Origin: Rostrohypoxylon terebratum
Lineage: Eukaryota > Ascomycota > Sordariomycetes > Xylariales > Hypoxylaceae
DNA length: 64,000 nucleotides
Direction of reading: 5' to 3'
NCBI GenBank assembly: GCA_022497145.1
Contig: MU385886.1
Span: 124,001 to 188,000, forward strand
The notes below the pieces were generated by a model. That model was not told the DNA's origin. It saw only the letters and a list, made by a program, of their open reading frames with translations, and did not search any database. The translations under genes were made by a program, and so were the position numbers. Of this stretch, positions 59,079 to 64,000 are shown piece by piece (the first letter of the stretch is position 1; every line of letters starts with the position of its first letter).

Positions 59079-59239
59079 CACTCATACAATAATATCGTAC
59101 GAGGCATAGGCTCTAAATGAGACCTATTATTCTACAGCTGTAAATGATTTTATTTGCCGTAGAATGATAGGTCTCATTTGCCGTAGAATAATAGGTCTCA
59201 TTTAGAGCCTATGCCTCGTACGATATTATTGTATGAGTG
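59079..59239. repeat. Foldback element with perfect 57-bp inverted arms
   Basis: Arms 59079-59135 and 59183-59239 are exact reverse complements. The 47-bp centre holds the start of a 24-bp direct repeat (59152-59175 and 59176-59199, one mismatch) that runs into the right arm. No open frame and no obvious target-site duplication. It could be a MITE-like element or a hairpin made by a repair event. Confidence 0.9.
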
Positions 59240-59254
59240 GAATCATTATTATCA

Positions 59255-59293
59255 TAGGTACCTAGGTCCTAGGTAGGTACATAGGTAGGTAGG
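59255..59293. repeat. TAGGTA-type motif cluster
   Basis: TAGGTACCTAGGTCCTAGGTAGGTACATAGGTAGGTAGG immediately beside the foldback element. Confidence 0.7.
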
Positions 59294-59701
59294 AATGAAG
59301 AAAACATTATGAAGATCATAATCATAGGGTCAAGACTATAGGTTAAGGCGTATCTATACCACCTTTCCGGACTTAATTGTGCTGGTGGTAGGGTGATCCG
59401 GTGTTTAGGGTTGCCTAATGTGGAGAGGGTGATGAAATGGGAGGAACCGGCCAGAGGAGCTAAGAAAAAAAAGGAGATAGAAGATGGAGAAGAAGCTGCA
59501 TTTATGTGTCGGATTAGATGATATGTCTGGTTGTGGTGATAGCATTAAGTTTTGAAAAATGAGATCACGGACATATGAAAATATTTCTTGGAGTTAAGAG
59601 GTATGAGTATTTTCTCCGAGACGTTGGCATAGCATCTCTGCTATCGATATTGGTTCTATCGAGTAAATAGACCTCCTAACAAGACACAATTGCCGTGGTG
59701 A

Positions 59702-61152
59702 TCATGCCGGCCCCTTTCCATCGAAGAATTCCTCATCCAGAAGGCTTAGTAAAGCTTTCTGGCCCTCCCACTGTTCCTCGGCTGCAGGCCTAATTTGCTC
59801 AGGGGGCAGCACGAATCCATAATCGCCCGTATCCCGGAGCTCAATGGTATATGAGAACTCAGCGCGACCGACACTATATGGATACATGATCGGGTGCCGG
59901 GCCCGTTGTGACATACAGTACTGCACCACTAGGGCCAAAAGTGAAAGTAGTGCGTGCGTCTGAGCTATCCCTGATGCTCTCGCTCACCACACTTGCTGCT
60001 TTAGTCCATTTTCCTAACTCCGGCGCATACAGGGTCTCCTTATACCCGAAAGGAGAGAGAATGTATTGTCCATAGCTGTGCCAATCAATGAAGAGTTTTA
60101 TACCGGTTGTATCACGTAGCTCCCGCACCAGCTTATCTAGGCCTTGAACCTCTGGGGTGTCTGAAGGTGCCTCACCCCTATAGGACTGAGAGCAGGGATT
60201 AATCGAAGCTCCCTGAGAGTTTGCGTCCCATGCGAACTCCCAGTTTCGGTTAATGTCACGACCGATACAAGATTGGTCTCCGGAAGAAGGTGGTGGCTGG
60301 CGGTTTTTGCGCCACAAGCGTTCCGGTGTTTGGGAGTAAAAAAACCCTTAAAAGAGTTAATACGGTTGACAAAAGATACCTAATGTAAGAGCTAGGGTAT
60401 AGTAACACTTGCCATCTGGGTTCACGAACGGGATTACGTAGAAGTCGTACTTGTCTAGGAGCGAAAGGGTGAGATTGTCACGGTTATTATAACCGTCGAT
60501 AAGTTGAAAAGTGATATATTCAACGACCTAGAACTTTGAGAATGCCGCCGTTCACCGCGTCGTTTCATTGGCATGACTTCCAAACTGGCGATGTGATCCA
60601 TTCCCTGGCATGCACATTTCCATGATAAAGTACTGCTGGTTTGCCAGGCCCGCCAGCGCCCCACAAGTGAAGGCCATACAGATCTCTCCCCTCATATGAT
60701 GTGCCTGAGGATATGATCTCCGAGTTGTTAGAGAAGGATTGCTGCAGGTCCTGGAAATACTGGATATGGTCGTCGTAGTCATGATAGGAATCATACCATG
60801 ACAGATTGCCGGCTTGTTTTTGCCGCAGGGATCTAGTGGCCGACTCTTGAGTAATTGATTCTGCAAGATTCTCATGCATGACCTTGTAATCAAGATCAAG
60901 TGTCTCGAAGAGGGCAACTTGATCAGGGGAAACTAGAATATCAATGTGTTTGTAGACGTCATGGTTCCATTGCTCATAAGAGATGTTTGAGAGCTTCTTT
61001 TCTACGATAGATGGATGTCCATGGGTGTTGACTCGGAATACCTTATATCTATTATATGTTACCGCATCTGCCTGGATTGCCTTGAGAAATGACACAGACA
61101 CAGCGCCTAGGGAGAGAGAAACGAGTGATAGAATATACTGGAGAGTCTTCAT
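59702..61152 (-). CDS. Zinc carboxypeptidase (M14A) precursor, apparent frameshift near 3' end
   Basis: Exons 61152..60586, 60527..60413 and 60346..59702; about 440 aa if the shift is ignored. Signal peptide 1-20, then an M14 propeptide (about 30-100). The catalytic part has YHGNVHAREW (zinc ligands His181 and Glu184), FYVIPFVNPDG, RLWRKNRQ, RDINRNWEFAW and IDWHSYGQYILSPFG (third zinc His). Intron 1 has a GTTTGG donor. Intron 2 is GC-AG (GCAAGT). In exon 3 the frame stops at TAG 59874, but homology continues one frame over (GRAEFSYTIELRDTGDYGF), as if four bases were inserted near 59877-59885. The catalytic Glu (IELRDTG) lies beyond the break, so the protein as read would be inactive. A very short 43-nt intron is a weaker explanation. 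Confidence 0.82.
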
Positions 61153-62006
61153 GGTGAGGAGAGGGGAGGATCAGCCGGCGAGAGCTTAGCACGATGGATG
61201 GCACCAAACTTGATCTCGGCACCATCTTTTTATATTCGTCTTCGCACGTAAATCTAAACATCTGTACTGTTACATCGGAGCTCAAGAATCATCGATAGAA
61301 TTATGACGAGATTTCGATAAGCCGAGCAGCATGTGCTCTAGAGTCCCGTAGAGTCCAGGTCGTATGGATAGACTGATCAAGAAATTTAAGGCACTTTGGA
61401 GGGTTGGAGGGGATGCCAAGCTGCCCGCAGCAGTGAACCAGACCCTAGGTTACCTTCCGGATTCACTCTCCTTTCCATCTTCGTGATTCTCAGCAACCAT
61501 TGCGCAAAGTAAAAGGAGTACCGAAGTATTCATTCGTTGATGCAGAGTTCCCCAGAAATGTACTTGAGGAGTGAATGATGAATGAAGGGGAAAAAAGGAA
61601 TAAGAATTATAGTTTAGTTCGAAGACGGTGCCAAGACTTCCAGATATTGTCCTCTGGTTTGATGCATATTTGGATTATTTGGATTAGTCAGGATTGAGTT
61701 CTTGATACGGCAATATACATAGTAGTTAGATGCATACGTCTTAATGAAGCTTATGTAACTATGATGGCCCGAGCACCCCCCAAGGAAACTCCGAGGCTTT
61801 TGAAGCTGTCAAAAAAAAGAAAAAAAGAAAAAAAAAGAGAAATGAATGTATGGATATGTCATCATCCTGAACTTTTTTTTTAAAAAAAGATCTCAACCCA
61901 CTCGACACCCTTCCAACGCGCCGACTCGACTTGTGACGTGGCCCCAAGCCAGATCTCATAGGAACGAGATAAACGGAAGCGTTTGGGACGTGGAACGGCA
62001 GCAATC
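61153..62006. other. Divergent upstream region of carboxypeptidase and SLP2 genes
   Basis: Poly-A tracts at about 61810-61840 and a T/A run at 61874-61888 lie before the SLP2 start. No gene seen. Confidence 0.55.
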
Positions 62007-63390
62007 ATGTCGCTGACCAGAGCTGACAAGGTCGTCTCGTCGGTCTTACGACAAGGAGCCACACGACAAATAACTCGACCAGCAACGAGAACACTGCCAT
62101 TACTAGCACCTACCCAAGCTGTCCGAACTTTCCAAAACACCGCCAAATCCCTCGCACCGTCACCTCCTGGCCTCGCCGGCCTCGGTACCGTCCCGCCCTC
62201 CTACTTCCAACGCCCCTCACTCCCCGCCAACACCATTATCCGCTTCGTACCCCAGCAGACCGCATGGATTGTCGAACGCATGGGCAAGTTCCACCGCATC
62301 CTCGAACCCGGTCTAGCCATCCTCGTCCCATTCCTCGACCGAATTTCCTACGTCAAGAGTTTGAAGGAAGTCGCCATAGAAATACCAAGTCAGAGTGCCA
62401 TCACCGCCGACAACGTCACCTTAGAGCTCGACGGCGTCTTGTTCACCAGGGTCTTCGATGCGTATAAGGCCAGGTATGCTATCTTTGTCTCCGTACCTTG
62501 CTGATCCCCTCCGATGCTTCTCAACAGCTCTCTCCATTGTCCATACCCCACTCTAGCTACCCAAGCCGCCATACAAACAAAACCCGTCCTCCAATTTGCC
62601 ATGCCCAAATCCACCACAGTGCTAACGCCCCACCTCCAGCTACGGCGTCGAAGATGCCGAATACGCCATCTCCCAACTCGCCCAGACGACCATGCGCAGC
62701 GAGATCGGCCAGCTAACCCTCGACCACGTGCTGAAGGAGCGAGCGGCGCTGAACACGAACATCACAGCAGCCATCAACGAGGCGGCGCAAGCCTGGGGCG
62801 TGACGTGTCTGCGGTACGAGATCCGCGACATCCACGCGCCCGGCGCCGTCGTCGAGGCCATGCACCGCCAAGTCACCGCCGAGCGCTCCAAGCGCGCCGA
62901 GATCCTCGAATCCGAGGGACAGCGACAGAGCGCCATCAACATCGCCGAGGGAAAGAAGCAGAGCGTCATCCTCGCGTCCGAGGCCCTGCGCGCCGAGCAG
63001 ATCAACCGCGCGTCTGGTGAGGCCGAGGCCATCCTCATGAAGGCTCAGGCTACGGCCCAGGGCATCGACGCCGTGGCCAAGAGTATCCGCGAAGGCGGCT
63101 CGTCCGCCCAGGGAGCGGTCAGCTTGAACGTCGCCGAGAAATACGTCGACGCGTTCGGCAAGCTGGCGCGCGAGAGCACGGCGGTTGTGGTGCCAGGCAA
63201 CGTGGGCGATATCGGGGGCATGATCGCCACGGGCTTGAGCGTGTACGGAAAGGTGGGCGAAGCGCAGAGCCGGACCATGGCGAAGCAGTTGATGGACAAG
63301 GGCAAGGCCGAGGAGGCCGCCGAAGGTGAACCAGGCAGCGTCGTGGACTCGATGGTGAAGGAATTCGATAACACCACCAGGAGGAAGTGA
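62007..63390 (+). CDS. Mitochondrial stomatin-like protein 2 (SPFH/band 7), 405 aa
   Basis: Exons 62007..62473 and 62640..63390. The intron is 166 bp (GTATGC donor, CCTCCAG acceptor) and splits the Ser of KASYGVEDAEYAISQLAQTT. The start ATG 62007 gives an Arg/Thr-rich, acid-poor presequence (about 1-45) for mitochondria. The SPFH domain runs from IIRFVPQQTAWIVERMGKFH through LEPGLAILVPFLDRISYVKS and TMRSEIGQLTLDHVLKER to RYEIRDIHAP. A long Ala/Glu-rich helix follows (AERSKRAEILESEGQRQSAI), then a coiled region and a Glu/Gly tail. Stomatin-like 2 proteins organise inner-membrane lipid and protease complexes. Strongly GC-rich in the second exon. Identification is secure at family level. Confidence 0.95.
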
Positions 63391-64000
63391 TGCAATGCAA
63401 AACAAAGCAAGGTGAAACAGAGAGCGAACTGGACCAGTTGGTCAGGATAGGCTCTTGAGACGAGGAGCCGTCACGTTATCACTTACGAAGATACGAAGGT
63501 AAGGATGGTGGATGAAAGGAATGGGCGAGACAAGGGATGATGGGACGAAGACGTGTGCATGAGTCAGTAAGGTCACTGTAACACTAAGCTCTCTCTTATC
63601 TATCGAAAAGGAGGTTTGAGATTCCCATCACACCAACTCGGTAAGGGGGGGGGAAGAGAAAAAAGAAAAAGTTTCCAAAAAATCGGCTGAGCATGGCGTC
63701 GGCGGGCATTGTGGCAGAGGCATTGTCATCATCGTTGGTATAACTTTCATACGTGGGCTGACGTATTTATCTATGGATATGTAATTCTACGGCGCTCATA
63801 AAACAATCACGCAACTCATAAGGACGCATAGAGGTGAGGTGGAACGGGGGATACGGGACCTGGGAGTTCAGGTCATGTCAGATACTCAGGCGGCAGCTCC
63901 CTCGGAAATGTCAATAAAAAGTCTGCAGGATGAATATAAACACTATCTATACACGACTCCCTTCTAATTCATCGCTGAGACTGTACCGGTGTATTTGATA
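63391..64000. other. 3' flank, nothing recognised
   Basis: Downstream of the SLP2 gene to the window edge; a short G run near 63645-63652. No frame or RNA gene supported. Confidence 0.5.

Larger units (their letters stand above)
58614..59701. other. Intergenic with foldback element
   Basis: Holds the 161-bp foldback at 59079-59239 and a TAGGTA cluster at 59255-59293. No gene seen. Confidence 0.55.

Noticed and set aside
59870..59913. 43-nt intron explaining the carboxypeptidase frame break
   Set aside because: GTATGT..ATATAG would restore frame, but it is shorter than the other introns in the window and removes a conserved stretch before the catalytic Glu.
62713..63405. Long minus-strand open frame opposite the SLP2 second exon
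   Set aside because: The plus strand encodes a clear SPFH protein; the antisense frame arises from GC-rich codons and has no domain.

Overview
The window is nuclear DNA of a filamentous ascomycete. Genes carry short spliceosomal introns (about 45-230 bp; GT donors, CTAAC/CTAAT branch points). The families are typical of Pezizomycotina: HET-domain proteins, a Zn(II)2Cys6 regulator, an asco-type laccase, a DyP peroxidase, a berberine-bridge-type oxidase and DUF3659/LEA-like proteins. Intergenic DNA is peppered with a TAGGTACCTAGGTAGG-type motif that I associate with Sordariomycetes; I cannot name the genus. About twenty genes are spread over 64 kb with long gaps. I saw no tRNA, rRNA or intact transposon.

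Layout. 0-7.4 kb: a zinc-finger-like gene cut by the window edge, a four-TM DUF2456-type protein, a secreted GH43 glycosidase and a small one-TM protein. 9.4-26 kb: a run of hydrophilic, disordered or LEA-like genes. It holds two diverged paralogs that share a conserved C-terminal segment (9.4 and 12.3 kb), a 598-aa protein with DUF3659 modules (15.4 kb), a 1240-aa LEA/DUF3659/DUF6987 protein (18.8 kb) and a small Gly-rich LEA-like pseudogene with two in-frame stops (25.65 kb). An alpha/beta hydrolase (23.3 kb) and a conserved 199-aa fungal protein (10.9 kb) sit among them. 27.9-39.6 kb: a small conserved protein, two HET genes flanking a Zn2Cys6 transcription factor, and a DyP peroxidase. 42.4-53.5 kb: a secretory and oxidative stretch with a secreted Ser/Thr-rich protein divergent from a laccase, a small secreted protein with a cystine-knot-like tail, a secreted FAD oxidase and a decayed regulator gene. 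55-64 kb: a third HET gene, a zinc-free MDR reductase, a foldback element, a carboxypeptidase A-like gene with a GC-AG intron and a frameshift, and a mitochondrial stomatin-like (SLP2) gene.

The most unusual part is the 9.4-26 kb run. In the two paralogs the C-terminal segment is identical over about 21 residues although 16 of those 21 codons differ, so the protein sequence itself appears to be under selection. Exon joins were worked out by eye from splice signals and frame. Where the open frame runs further upstream without an ATG, the first in-frame ATG was used.
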